64,000 nt of DNA, taken from the NCBI RefSeq assembly GCF_000787575.1, contig NW_012236524.1:372001-436000 (forward strand), written 5' to 3'. This document shows, one piece after another, positions 11,754 through 22,482 of the stretch (its first letter is position 1; every line of letters begins with the position of its first letter). The position numbers and the translations under genes are program-made. Below the pieces are notes generated by a model, which saw nothing but the letters and a program-made list of their open reading frames with translations, was not told where the DNA came from and made no database searches. Source of the DNA: Acytostelium subglobosum LB1 (lineage: Eukaryota; Evosea; Eumycetozoa; Acytosteliales; Acytosteliaceae).

Positions 11754-13655
11754 ATGAATATACAATATAAGTTTGTTACATTGTTACTTGTATCGATTAT
11801 ATTGGCAAATAATGTACAAGGTCAATTACAACCTACTCAGATTATAAGGGAGGAAGCTCATTCTTTTAAATCTCCATTCATATCGACATCGTTTGGTATA
11901 ATGAATTGGGAGACTCTAGGCGATACAGTGGTCGGTGAGGACTTTGTAAGGTTGACAGCCGACGTCAAGTCATCATGGGGCAGCATGTGGAACACTCAGC
12001 CAATCGAGTTCTCCAACTGGGAGATCATCATGGAGTTCCACATCGGTGGCACTGGACGTGTTGGTGCCGATGGTCTCGCACTCTGGTACGCCGATCTGAA
12101 CCACAACGCCGAGTCACGTGACACCAGCATCTTTGGCTCAAAGAACATGTGGCGTGGATTAGGTATATTCTTTGATACCTTTGATAATGATGCCAATGTA
12201 AGTATCATTGATTGATTGAGTGGATGGATGGTGGATGTGCGCGCGCCAACATGTGACTGACCTATTCCACCTCACTTCATTAGAATGATAATCCTTTGAT
12301 ATCAATAGTATACAATGATGGAACACAATACTTTGATAACAAGAATGATTTCCTTAACAATCGTTTGAGTGGATGTACTAGCAAGTTCAGGAATAACAAT
12401 AAGAACACAAGAGCAAAGATCAGACATTTCAATGGATTGGTATCGTTGCATATTGACCTGTCTACCACTGGCACCTATGAGCAATGTGGTCAACCAGTAC
12501 GTTTGAGTATTCCAACCGGATATAGATTGGGTGTCTCTGCTGCCACTGGTGGTCTTCATGGTATGGATCATCATCACAAGTGATCGATGGATGGGTGCCA
12601 GACTAACTAATCCACTGATCAATCATTATTAGACAACCATGATGTTTACATGGTGGACACATACTCTTTGGATGACTTTGACAGGTTTGAGAGATTCCAA
12701 CAACAACATCTCCTGCAGCAACAGCAACAACAACAGCAGCAGCAGCAACAACAACAACAGCAACAGCAACCTGACCAACAACAGCAACAGCAACAGCAGC
12801 AACAACAGCAGCAGCAGCAACAACAAGAGAACAAGATTGAACCATTTGAGGAAGCTCCAGCCCCAGACGACGACAATGACTTCTTGGCCAAGATGAAGGA
12901 GATTACAAAGGAGTTTGGACAGCAACAACAGGCACCACCTGTAACAGAACCACCCCAACAGCAGCAGCAGCAGCAACAACAACCACAGGAGCCACCCAAG
13001 GTTGTCAATGCTCAACAAATTGATCAGAATGCCGAGCAAGTACGATCTCTGATCCAGAATGTTGATGTGCTCAAGGAGAGCATCCAAGGATTGCACTCAG
13101 TGTTTGATGATGCCGATACCAAGCGTATTGTCGATGGAATGAAGGATCAAGTCGAGGCCATTGGCATATCAGTCACACTTCTCGCCAACAGCATCATCAC
13201 CAAGAAGGACTTCAATGCATTCAAGTCGGCCTACGACTTCAAGCAATCCCAATCATTCAAGGAGTTTGGTGATCTGAAGTGAGTGTGACCTCATGGAGGC
13301 AGGCAATGGATGCACATACTAACTAACCACCCTTGATCAATCCAGACAATTGGTAACAGACATGAAGATTACAATCAATCAGAGATTGAACAACAATGAT
13401 CAGGATGTGAGCAAGACACTGGAGACACTCTCACAGAACATGAATGGTTTGAGGAAATTGGTGGATGCCACTTCAAAGGACACTCAAAAGATCGCCTCGT
13501 CACTTCAGGGCAACGTCAATGACATTGCTTCGACCATTGAGAGACATACATCATTTGGCTTCTGGTCCTACTTCCTTATAATCCAGGCTGTACTCATATT
13601 CGGCTTTGTCTACTGGAGGAAGCACAAGGATGACAGCAACAAGAAGCTTATGTAA
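11754..13655 (+). CDS. L-type lectin cargo receptor, ERGIC-53/LMAN1-like
   Basis: Four exons, 11754-12197, 12284-12560, 12633-13278 and 13346-13655, give 558 residues. A signal peptide (FVTLLLVSIILANNVQGQ) precedes the lectin domain, with FKSPF, WNTQPIEFSNWEIIMEF, GRVGADGLALWYADL (sugar/Ca-binding Asp), GLGIFFDTFDNDAN (Asp/Asn loop) and TGGLHDNHDV. After the domain come ~38 residues dominated by glutamine (about 262-299), then a helical stalk with a second Q run, one membrane helix (WSYFLIIQAVLIFGFVYW) and a cytosolic tail ending KKLM, a KKxx retrieval signal. Such receptors carry glycoproteins from the ER to the Golgi in COPII carriers and return in COPI. The lectin fold and tail are complete. 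Confidence 0.9.
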
Positions 13656-13853
13656 TCTCCGACGAGGTAGTGAGTGAGTCCGTGAGCGAGTGAGGCAGGA
13701 CCTCACTCAACTGGACTCAACCAGCGATCAACAACAACATTCCCCTTTCAAAACAACAAGATACATCAACAGACAACAGACAATACAATCAATCAATCAC
13801 AATCAATCAAACAAACGGATGACCTGGAATGGTGATGTACTTTATATTGTTTG
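13656..13853. other. Convergent 3' spacer, lectin / ATP11
   Basis: About 200 bp between two converging genes. It holds ACTCAACTGGACTCAACC and CAATCAATCA repeats and a short TTTATATTG stretch, presumably shared 3' UTR. No gene is seen. Confidence 0.4.
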
Positions 13854-14870
13854 TTAGTCCAAAGAGGAAGTCTTTGGCGTGACATGGGTCTGCTTGGCTC
13901 GATATGTATCAATATGAATCTTCTCTCCGATTGGATTGCTCTCGCTTGGATTGACGGTCGAGGAGGCTGTGGTGGTGGATGTAGTTGTTGTGGCCTGGAC
14001 GACAGGGTTGTATGGCTCGATAACCTTTGCCTCCTTCAGCTTGCTCGTGTCTGTTAGACCTTCCAGCATCGATTGCTGGCTGTCAATCTCCTTCAACACT
14101 TGGTTAAAGTCGAATCGCTGAGGGTTGTACGTGAAGGTCTGCATGATGTTGAACTTCTTGTCGTCCAACAGGAACATCTGTGTCTGGTTGTAGAGGAACT
14201 GCGCCTGAATGGTGTTGAGCACCTCGAGGTTGGGGTCGGCGCGCATCAGCACGATGCCCTTGGACTCGATCAGATCGGTGTAGTGCGCCGCCGAGAGCCA
14301 GGGCACGGCATTGATCGTGTACTTCTTGTACTGATCGAGGAAGGTGTACATGAAGGTGTCCTCCTGCCACTGGTACAGTATCGAGATGTAGCCTTTGTCG
14401 CCAGGCAGTGGGAACACGAACAGTGGACACGACTTTGCACGCAACTTCATCTTGTTGTAGGTCTCTGCGGGGATCACAGCACATATCGAGTCCTTTGCAC
14501 TGTGATACTTGAGCCAGATCTCCTTGATGGCTTCTGGTGTCTCACCTTGCAACTTCTCCAACTTGACGATCTCCTTGAGGTAGGGAGGTGGGCCTAGGTA
14601 TGGCTCAGGCTTGTAACCAGGCTTGGTCGTGTAGAAACGATTGCCCTTGAGTGCCTCTGCACATTGAGACATCTTTGGTAACACAGCCTTTGTCTTTAAT
14701 TGCTGTTTCTGTTGTTGTTTGGGTGGCATTATGATTGTTGAGACTGTCGATGCTGATGATGCTGCGGCTACTGTTGCTGCTGTGATTGATAATGTACTTG
14801 TGTTGTTGAGTTTTGAAGAGACAGTCAGTAAGCGATGGCCTACTGTACTCGTCAAGAGAGAACGAAACAT
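13854..14870 (-). CDS. ATP11-type F1-ATPase assembly factor (ATPAF1)
   Basis: A single exon of 338 residues. The first ~75 residues are basic/Ser-Thr-Ala-rich, with MFRSLLTSTVGHRLLTVSSK as a plausible mitochondrial presequence. The ATP11 domain follows: PPPYLKEIVKLEKLQGETPE, IKEIWLKYHSAKDSICAVIP, YNKMKLRAKSCPLFVFPLP, HYTDLIESKGIVLMRADPN and MFLLDDKKFNIMQTFTYNP. This pattern matches human ATPAF1 closely. ATP11 chaperones the F1 beta subunit in the matrix before the alpha3beta3 hexamer assembles. A ~75-residue Thr/Ser/Gln-rich tail follows the domain. Codons in the middle are GC-rich compared with both ends. An internal ATG after the leader (IMPPKQQ) could serve as an alternative start without the targeting sequence. 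Confidence 0.92.
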   Translation of the reverse strand: MFRSLLTSTVGHRLLTVSSKLNNTSTLSITAATVAAASSASTVSTIIMPPKQQQKQQLKTKAVLPKMSQCAEALKGNRFYTTKPGYKPEPYLGPPPYLKEIVKLEKLQGETPEAIKEIWLKYHSAKDSICAVIPAETYNKMKLRAKSCPLFVFPLPGDKGYISILYQWQEDTFMYTFLDQYKKYTINAVPWLSAAHYTDLIESKGIVLMRADPNLEVLNTIQAQFLYNQTQMFLLDDKKFNIMQTFTYNPQRFDFNQVLKEIDSQQSMLEGLTDTSKLKEAKVIEPYNPVVQATTTTSTTTASSTVNPSESNPIGEKIHIDTYRAKQTHVTPKTSSLD

Positions 14871-15063
14871 ATTATCTTATATGATAACAGGTGTGACAAG
14901 TTAGCTGAGACACGAATGAGTTGTCTTCAAGGATTCAGGAGGTCAAGTCCCAAAAAAATAGTCGACTCACAGAGGTTGTAGTTGGTTGCCTGGTCTTGTT
15001 GGACATTACTTTGGGTTGTGCACACATGGAATAACAAGTATTGACAGGTTGAATGATTGAACA

Positions 15064-15228
15064 ATGCCAGGTGGATATAAGCAAACATCGTATCAATGTC
15101 AAGACCCAACAGCTTCACAGATTCTGATACAAATACTATCGGAGCATCCCATTGTATTTGGTACACTCTTTAGCTTTGTATTTGTTGGCATTATGTATAT
15201 TAGTATGTTATTGCTCAATATAGTATAG
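15064..15228 (+). CDS. Tiny single-pass membrane protein, unknown
   Basis: A 54-codon frame starting MPGGYKQTSYQCQDPTASQ and ending with a ~25-residue hydrophobic helix (IVFGTLFSFVFVGIMYISML) just before the stop. The Pro-Gly-Gly start, polar half and C-terminal anchor look like a genuine small tail-anchored protein rather than a chance frame. The codon use is unremarkable and an ATATAGTATAG tail follows. I do not recognise a family. It lies in the ~600-bp gap between the divergent ATP11 start and the TMEM86 3' end. No transcript evidence is available. Confidence 0.4.
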   Translation: MPGGYKQTSYQCQDPTASQILIQILSEHPIVFGTLFSFVFVGIMYISMLLLNIV

Positions 15229-15487
15229 TACAGGCCTTCACCTAGATGATTGATCACTTACTCATTCCAATCATTCAATCAATCACCTGTAGTCTATAAC
15301 TTTGTACAGCTTAATAGAGAATTGAACAGATCAATATCAATGCAACAACAACAACAAACAATCAAGAAGAAGGATCAATAACAACATAAGCGCGCTGTTT
15401 ATTATTATTACTATTACTATTACTATTCTTATCTATATATTATATTGTTGTTGGTTGTTGGGTGCTCTCGTGAACATCCTTAACTGA

Positions 15488-16297
15488 TTACATCGCAGCA
15501 ACACTTAGAGCAATGCAACTTTGACCGATCCAATAGGTGATCATACCGACATCACCATTGCCAAGGAACTTTCTAAAGTTGGACACCTTGTTCTTTTGAA
15601 GATCGTTCATGGCACGTATCATGATCATGAGATCGCTGATAAAGAATACGATGGCGCCCACTGCTGCGCACAGAGAGTACATTGTCAATGTTCGATGTGT
15701 GTCGACCGCCGTGTCCTCGACGGCAGCCAACGCGACTGCCTTTGTAAAGGCGCGTATTGACGCCGTGTAGCACATGGTCAGTATGACCATCAGATAGAAG
15801 AATAGTGCGATGGCCACGGTGTTGGGCGTCTGCTTGATGAACATTGGCACCACCTTGAGCACAAACACCATGACGAACAATACATTGATCGAGATCAGTA
15901 TCAGAACGATGGTGGGCGTGAAGAATGAGGACAGACTGGCTGTCTCCACGGTGAATGCCATGATGAAGGCGACGTGTGCCACCAGGAAGAAAATGACGCC
16001 ATGAACAAAGTATCGCTTGAACAACAGGAAGAAGTCGCCAAATGCCGAAAGGATCAGTCCAACTGAGATGTACATTGAGTAGGCTGTTGGGTTGTGTGGC
16101 CAGAGCAAGTGTGTCAGGCTACCGTGTTGCTGCTGATCGTCAGAGCACCACAACAACACAACGTATGCTAAGATTACTACGGGCACTGGTTTGAGCAGTC
16201 TCAACAGACTGTTTGGGCTCTTTCTCTTGGCATTCAAGTATCCAATGGCCGTCAATGTGAACAATGAGTATAATACCTTTAGCCAATAGTCCTTCAT
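15488..16297 (-). CDS. TMEM86/YhhN family membrane protein (lysoplasmalogenase-like)
   Basis: A single exon of 269 residues, almost entirely membrane helices (about eight). YhhN family landmarks are visible: LKPVPVVILAYVVLLW, ISVGLILSAFGDFFLLF, GVIFFLVAHVAFIMAF, a GAIVFFISDLMIMIRAMND segment and YWIGQSCIALS near the C-terminus. Animal TMEM86A/B hydrolyse the vinyl-ether bond of lysoplasmalogens at the ER. Conserved Asp residues in helices (SAFGD, FISD) believed to form the active site are present. Dictyostelids contain ether lipids, so that activity is plausible but inferred. The length is typical (human ~240). Confidence 0.85.
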   Translation of the reverse strand: MKDYWLKVLYSLFTLTAIGYLNAKRKSPNSLLRLLKPVPVVILAYVVLLWCSDDQQQHGSLTHLLWPHNPTAYSMYISVGLILSAFGDFFLLFKRYFVHGVIFFLVAHVAFIMAFTVETASLSSFFTPTIVLILISINVLFVMVFVLKVVPMFIKQTPNTVAIALFFYLMVILTMCYTASIRAFTKAVALAAVEDTAVDTHRTLTMYSLCAAVGAIVFFISDLMIMIRAMNDLQKNKVSNFRKFLGNGDVGMITYWIGQSCIALSVAAM

Positions 16298-17036
16298 ATT
16301 CTTATTCTTCCTTCCTTCTTATTTGCTCTACCTTTTTTAAATCGATAGTATATATTTGTTATAGTTGTATTTGTTTTAGATTGATTGATTGATTGATACA
16401 ATGCTCGTTTGCAATGATCACAATCTATCGGCTTTATGTTTGTGTGTCGGCATAATCGTCCAATGTTTGCCGATTTTTAGGGGGACCGCCACCCAATTAA
16501 TTGATTAAATCTCTTTATTCAATCACTATTCTTTAAATACTTTGATCTCTTCAATACCAAGTCAATCACATAAGTATTCTTTCCCTATTACAAAGGCAAT
16601 CCACAAACTTACCAAACCTATTGATTACTTTCTTTACTTTTCCAATTCCTTTGGTAAATACTTACCCAAAGTACCAAAGTACCAAAGTATTACAATACAT
16701 TACTTTGGCAATTATATTGGCGCTGACAATAGTATACACTGGCAATTACTTGGGATAGATAAAATATTTATTTTTTGGTTTATTGATGATGGTTGGAAAT
16801 GACGACGATGATTATACATTGTATTGGGAGTGTGTTAAAGGATCGTTGATTAATCAAGTCTGTTTGTGTTGTTGTTGTTATTGTTGAGCAGCTATGGCTC
16901 AACCGAACTGTACATAATTAGGTTGGTAGGTAGGTAGGTGGATTGGACGGTCGGACTTTGGAATCATGCTTCCAAATTGGATAGGATACCAAGTGGTGGG
17001 TTGGTGGTCAAGGTACGCGGTTTACAGCTGGTCTGT
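16298..17036. other. Spacer between TMEM86 and amidase genes
   Basis: About 740 bp. It is AT-rich near 16300-16400. A 6-bp inverted repeat, TCGGCA at 16447-16452 with its complement at about 16468-16473, is followed by a T run on the + strand. The stretch 16560-16790 is rich in repeated CCAAAGT/TACC words. An 86-codon frame there (16542-16802) is made of these repeats and is not judged a gene. 16860-16960 holds TTGTTGTTG and GGTAGGTAGG repeats, probably the 3' UTR of the amidase. Confidence 0.4.
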
Positions 17037-19339
17037 CTATGGCTGGACCTGGTTGTCCAAGATTGGCTTGTAGTACTCTGGCTTGCCCTTGAACTTGAGC
17101 TCTCTCTCCAGAACGTAGCCAGTGTAGAGGAGCAGGTCCTCCTCCCACCATCTGCCCATGATCTGCAGTCCGATAGGCAGGTTCTTCTCGTCGACACCCA
17201 TGGGGATGGACAGACCTGGCACACCGGTGATGTTGCCCAGGAAGGCAAACTTCATCAGCTCGGCAACGTCGCTCAGGTTGCTCTCACCAGTCGACAAGAC
17301 GCCTGGAATGATCTTTGGCGCCAAGATGGCGTTCATTGGTGTGACAATCACATCGACACTGTTGAAGATCTGTCTCACCTGGTTGATGGCGTAAGTTCTG
17401 ATCTTGTTGCAGTGCAAGTAGTCCGAGCTAGAGATATCGTCCATCAATGACAATGAGACTCTAGTGTCCAAATGGAAGTCGGTTCTGTGCTTGCCCATAA
17501 ACTGTTTGATTGATTGGAGTGAGTGAGTGATTGAATGAGTGATTGAATGAGTGATTGAATGAGTGATTGAACAACAACAACAACNAACATACCTTGCTCA
17601 TTGATGTTCTCATCTCTGAGAGAATGAGTACGACTTGGGCCAGACGGATATAGTTGAGCTTCTCGAGCTTGAACTCAGAGATGACGGCACCTTGCTCCTC
17701 CATGATGGCCAATGCCTTCTTGTAGGCAACGTTGATGTCCTCGGTGGTATCATTGCACCAGTCTGGGAAGACACCGACCTTCAGTCCTGCCAATGGCTTG
17801 TTCTGTGGAATATCCTGGAAGACTGGAATGACAACCTCTGGTTGGATCATTGTCAATGCGTCCTCATCATCCTTTCCAGCAACAGCTGCATATCCGATGG
17901 CACAATCACTATGTGTGGTGGTGGAGGTGGGTATGAGTCAGGGATAGTTCCATGTTTGATCAATCATATTATATACTTACACAACAGTAGCACCAATTGG
18001 TCCAATGTGACCAACAGAGAAACAAAGGTCATAGGTACCAGTGTGAGACACTCTGGAGAAGGTTGCCTTGAGTCCAACAACACCACAGAGGGAGGCTGGC
18101 ACTCTGATCGAACCACCTCCATCACATCCAATACTGATTGGGTTCAGTCCTGCAGAGACAGAGGAAGCCGAGCCTGATGAACTGCCACCTGGATAGTGGT
18201 CCATGTTGTAGGGGTTCCTAGTGTGTCCAAAGTGCAAGTTGTAGCCCAGCGTGGAGATACCGATCTCGTGCATGTTGTTCTTGCCCACGAGCAATGCTCC
18301 CAACTCTCTCAATCTGGCGACGGGATAGGCGTCGTTGGTCTTGACCTCGGTGATCTTGGACAAGAAGCTGGTACCAGCCGTGGTGTGGTAGGCCTGCTGG
18401 TCGACCTCGTCCTTGACCGAGACGGGAACACCGTCTAGGATCGACTTGGGCTTGCCCTGCTTCCAGCGCTCCTGGCTCTGTCTGGCCTGCTCCAGTACAT
18501 TGTCCTCCTTGACCGAGACAAAGGCGGCGAGGGAGGGCTTGTTCTCGTCGGAAGCCTTCTGCAACGAGACAAAGGTCTTACCGACGACGAGTGGGTCGGT
18601 GGTGCCCTGAGTGTAGGCGCGGTGGAAGCCGGCCACGGTGTTTGAGGCGTTTGGTGCGTCGGCGTTGGCCTTGGCTATACCCTCAACATCCTGCAGGAAC
18701 TCCTTTGGTGAGTAGGTCTTGAACTGAAAGGTTCTACCTTCATACTTTGGCTCGGCTGGGTATGAAGTGACAGGCAAGTTGATCTTGTAGTTCAACATCG
18801 CAGTGATACCATTCTTTTTCAAGATATGTCCAGCGAACCACCTCCTACATAGTTCGTTTGTTTGTATGATTGATGGATGTGTTAATCAGATGGTCACTCA
18901 TTTTGATTATGTTGGACACATACTTGAATGTACCCTCAGCAATGAAGGCAGCGACTTTGAGTGAGGCACCATAGGTCCTTGGTCCAACAACCTTTGTCAA
19001 GTCATATGAAATGTCCTTGTCCTTCTTTGTTGATGATGGGGATGCTGGTGTTGAGGTAACTGTGGCTGGTGATTTGGATGAACTTGCAGCCTGATCATCA
19101 CTTGTTGTTGTGGTGGTGGTAGTAGTAGTGGATGTAGTTACAGGTGCCTCAACAGTTGGGGCTGGTGCTGCCTCAACAACCTCTGGTGCTGGAGTTGGCT
19201 CAACTGGTGCTGGAGTTGGAGTTGACTCAGCTGGGGCTGGAGTTGGCTCAACTGGAGCTGGAGTTGGCTCGACTGGAGCTGGAGTTGGAGTGTCCACAGT
19301 GGTTGGTTGTTCTGTCGAAGTTGGCTCTTGATTCTCCAT
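17037..19339 (-). CDS. Amidase-signature hydrolase, fatty acid amide hydrolase-like
   Basis: Four exons (19339-18924, 18844-17981, 17908-17593, 17501-17037) give 686 residues. The amidase-signature triad is present: Lys ~283 in PVSVKDEVDQQ, cis-Ser ~360 in PGGSSSGSAS, and nucleophile Ser ~384 in CDGGGSIRVP. Such enzymes cleave N-acylethanolamines and other amides. The similarity to FAAH and to GatA-type amidases cannot be separated by eye, but the upstream hydrophobic/variable segment and tail (FLGNITGVPGLSIPMG, LPIGLQIMG) fit FAAH-like eukaryotic enzymes. The N-terminal ~105 residues are a Pro/Ala/Glu/Thr repeat built on APVEPTP units, with no obvious function. An undetermined base (n) at 17585 falls inside the last intron and does not affect the protein. 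Confidence 0.88.
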
Positions 19340-19748
19340 CGTTATATGTATATTGTTATAAGTATTGGAACTAGTAAGTAAATGCTTTGCAAATACAATG
19401 GATGTGTTTATGAATGAAGAATTTGAAGTGTTGAGGGGAGTTGGTAGGTGGCTTACAAGGGTTGAGTCCTTTCAGCCCCAATCAAAAGGGCCACCACCCT
19501 CTTCAAACACACACAATTTAATTTATTTTTTGGTTATTGAATGAATGATCATGATGACAGGTGAACAGTCAACAGACACTTCTTTGGAATAAAGCTCCAA
19601 CGATCACCCCTTAAATTGTTGATCACCAATTCACAAACAGGTCCATCCATAGCCAGTGGTGAATGCCACGTTGAGATCACATGATCTGAATGAAATAGCA
19701 CCATCATCACCAATGTTGGTTGTTGAGATAGATAGGATGACTCACTAT
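19340..19748. other. Spacer between amidase and GRAM-VASt genes
   Basis: About 400 bp upstream of the amidase and 3' of the GRAM-VASt gene. It contains CACCACCCTC and AATTTAATTTATTTTTTGG stretches. No gene or structured element was recognised. Confidence 0.4.
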
Positions 19749-22013
19749 TTATTTGTTGAACAATAGGTCATTGATGTGCTGTAACAAGTTGAATGAGTAG
19801 ACTATGAATGATGATCCGACCACGAGTAGGACGGTGAAAATGATCGATAGCAAACTACTGCCGCCACTGCCATCGACTGCACTCTGCTCCAAACGTTTGG
19901 ATTTCAACGCCTCGATCGATAGCTCACCTTGCAATGACTCGATCAGACTCTGTGTGCGCTGTAGCAGTGTGGCGGCCATCTCAAGTCGCCTCTGTAGCTC
20001 CTCGAGTCGGCCTTGTCCAATGTTGTTGCTTGTAAGTGTGACGGGCTCGGTCAATGGGTTCTTGCCATCGGTCATCGAGTTGAGCTTAGAGTCCAACAGG
20101 ACGATCGAGTCGGAGAACTTGTACAGCTCTTGGCTGAGTGCTTGGTTGGATCGGGCGTTTCCAATCACGTTGATGGCCAAGCCGACAAAGAGAAGCACGA
20201 TGAAGCATAGGCCAATGGCGAGGTAACGCTTCTCTGATGAGGACATGTTGGTCCACAACGTCGACAAGGAGATCTTTGTGTCTGGCACTGCATCCTTGTT
20301 CGATGAAGATGAACTCTGGGTTGCTTGAGAGGACTCTAATGTCCTCTCGGTGAATGATTGTGATGGTTGTTGTTGCTGTGTCTGTTGTGCTGGTTGTTCT
20401 TGCTGCTGAGATGTTGGTTGTTGCTGTTGCTGCTGCGATGGCTGCTTGGCGTCTGGCTGTGCCGCCTGTAACAAATTGGTGGACGAAGTGTTCTGCTTCA
20501 TCTTGTTGAATGAGTACACATCCACCTGATTTCTGACCATTGTGAACCAGAGTCCAAAGAAGTCTTTGTTGCCCTGTGCCGCAGACTTTTGGATCATCGT
20601 CTGGATGCCCCACAGCGTCTTGGTGAACTTGATCTTGGAGGACAGCTTCAGGATGCATCCGCCGTTGTTGTCTGGGTCGGGCGTGAGCAGGAGCAGGTTC
20701 TCCACTGAGAACGAGTCGCCATAGGGTACCTCCCTTGACACTGAGCTACAGCCGACCAGGATCTCGTCCTTGGCCCTGAAGCGGCAGCGCTGGGTCTGGA
20801 CGACACGCGTGCTCTTTGGTCCTATCTTGAAGGACATGGCCGTTCTAAAGTCGACGACACGTGATGTGCAGCAGGTGCCTTGCTTCCACTCGCTCACAGA
20901 CTGCTCGGTGTAGCCATGCGTGGTGTTGACCTGTGCCCAAAAGTCCGAGCGGATGATTACATTGTAGAACTCCTCAACAGTGATTGCGTACTTCTCGGTG
21001 CACCACGGTGCCTCTTCAAACTCGCCCGGTAGAACATGCTCGCACTTCTCCTTCAGCGGAATGGTATTGTATGGCGCTGGACGTGCAGAGTGTGCAATTG
21101 ATGCAGGGGATGGTGAGCTAATCTTGCCTGCTGCTGCTGGTGTTGATGATGCCGACGATGCACTTGTTGCTGATGCTGGAGCTGCTGACGCTGGTGCAGG
21201 AGCAGGAGTTGATGCAGGAGCAGGTGCCGCTGGCTTATTGGTTGACTTGGTTGGCGTGGCTGGTGAGTTATTGCTATCCTTCCTCGTTGCTGGAGGTGAT
21301 GCCTTTGATGGTGTTTGTGACTGTGACTGTGGTTGGGCTTGTGCTTGTGCTGGTGCTGGTGCTGATTGTGTCTGTTGTGGTTGGGGTGTTGCCTGAGATG
21401 ATCTACTGGACAGGTCGTTGATGGATAGTTGTGAATCCTCTCTCTTTAGAGGAGTGGAGGGTGGCGTAGACTCCTTGAGCTCGGTGGCTTGATTGATTGT
21501 CGATGATGATGGTGGTGGTGGTGATGCGGATGGCGTCTGTTGTTGTGCGGCCGAGTTGTTTTCCTCGATCTTAGCCGTCGACACTGCCTCGGGCAATTCC
21601 TCCTTGTTGGCGTTCTGGCCGGCCGATTGGAGGGGAGGTGTCAACGAGACTGTGCCCGAGTTTGTCGATGTATCGCTCGACACTGATGAACCCAATGACT
21701 CTGTCTGTTGTTGATTGTCACCAACTATATTGTCGTCCACGTGTTCTTGTGATTGTTGTTGTTGTGCCTGCTCCTCTGGGTCTGGTTTGGTAACAGTGAT
21801 CTTACTATTGTTGTTGTTATTGTTGCTGTTGCCATTGCCATTGCTACTGCTGAAGCTACTATTATTGTTGTTGTTATCGGATGACTCATTATGACTCAAC
21901 ACATCCTCAAACATCTTTGTTCTCGTTCCGCCACCTGCCTGTATGATCGTTTGCAACGTTGCAAATGCCAAGTCTCTTGACAAGAAGGCCGAGAAGAAGT
22001 ACTTTATATCACA

Positions 22014-22059
<46 letters not shown>

Positions 22060-22482
22060 AGTGCACTGTATCCATCACATCACTTCACTCACTCACTCAC
22101 TCAATCACCTCAAACGTTTGACTTACTCTTTGAGAATTGGTATTGATCTCAATGGCATTGGGAAATAGATAAACCGAATACTTCTTTGATATGTTGGTTA
22201 TATCTTTGATTGGTACTACTATCTGAGTGGATCCAATCTTTGGTGCATATGATACATGGTGTTGTGAGATATAAAGTCTACCAATAGACACTGATCCACC
22301 TTCATTATAAGAGCAACTATATTCTATTTAGTTCAACAACAATGTGAATGTTAATATTCATTCATTGTCATTCATTCTTTGATTGTTTGATTGATGTACA
22401 TACCTTCAATCAGTTTCTCATCGTTTGGTATCGCACTGAATATCTGATGGAATACCGTTTCGTCCTTTACTGCTACTGTCAT
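19749..22482 (-). CDS. GRAM and VASt domain protein (Aster/Lam-type sterol transfer)
   Basis: Three exons (22482-22404, 22323-22127, 22001-19749) give 842 residues. Residues ~27-95 form a GRAM domain (SVSIGRLYISQHHVSYAP, VVPIKDITNISKKYSVYLFP, NAIEI). A ~320-residue low-complexity linker (Asn, Gln, Ser, Pro-Ala repeats) follows. A VASt/StART-like domain then runs from APWCTEKYAITVEEFYNVII through GTCCTSRVVDF to CILKLSSKIKF. A membrane helix follows (YLAIGLCFIVLLFVGLAINV), then a coiled region and a second C-terminal helix (LLSIIFTVLLVVGSSFIVYS). GRAM-VASt proteins sit at ER-plasma membrane contacts and carry sterol inward. Two helices rather than the single anchor of animal Asters is a difference. 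The intron between exons 2 and 3 holds a ~45-nt ATTG repeat. Confidence 0.9.

Noticed and set aside
12629-13096. Poly-Leu or poly-Cys frames opposite the lectin gene
   Set aside because: They are translations of the CAG/CAA repeat on the wrong strand.
16542-16802. An 86-codon + frame
   Set aside because: Built from repeated CCAAAGT-type words with no start context, domain or coding codon pattern.
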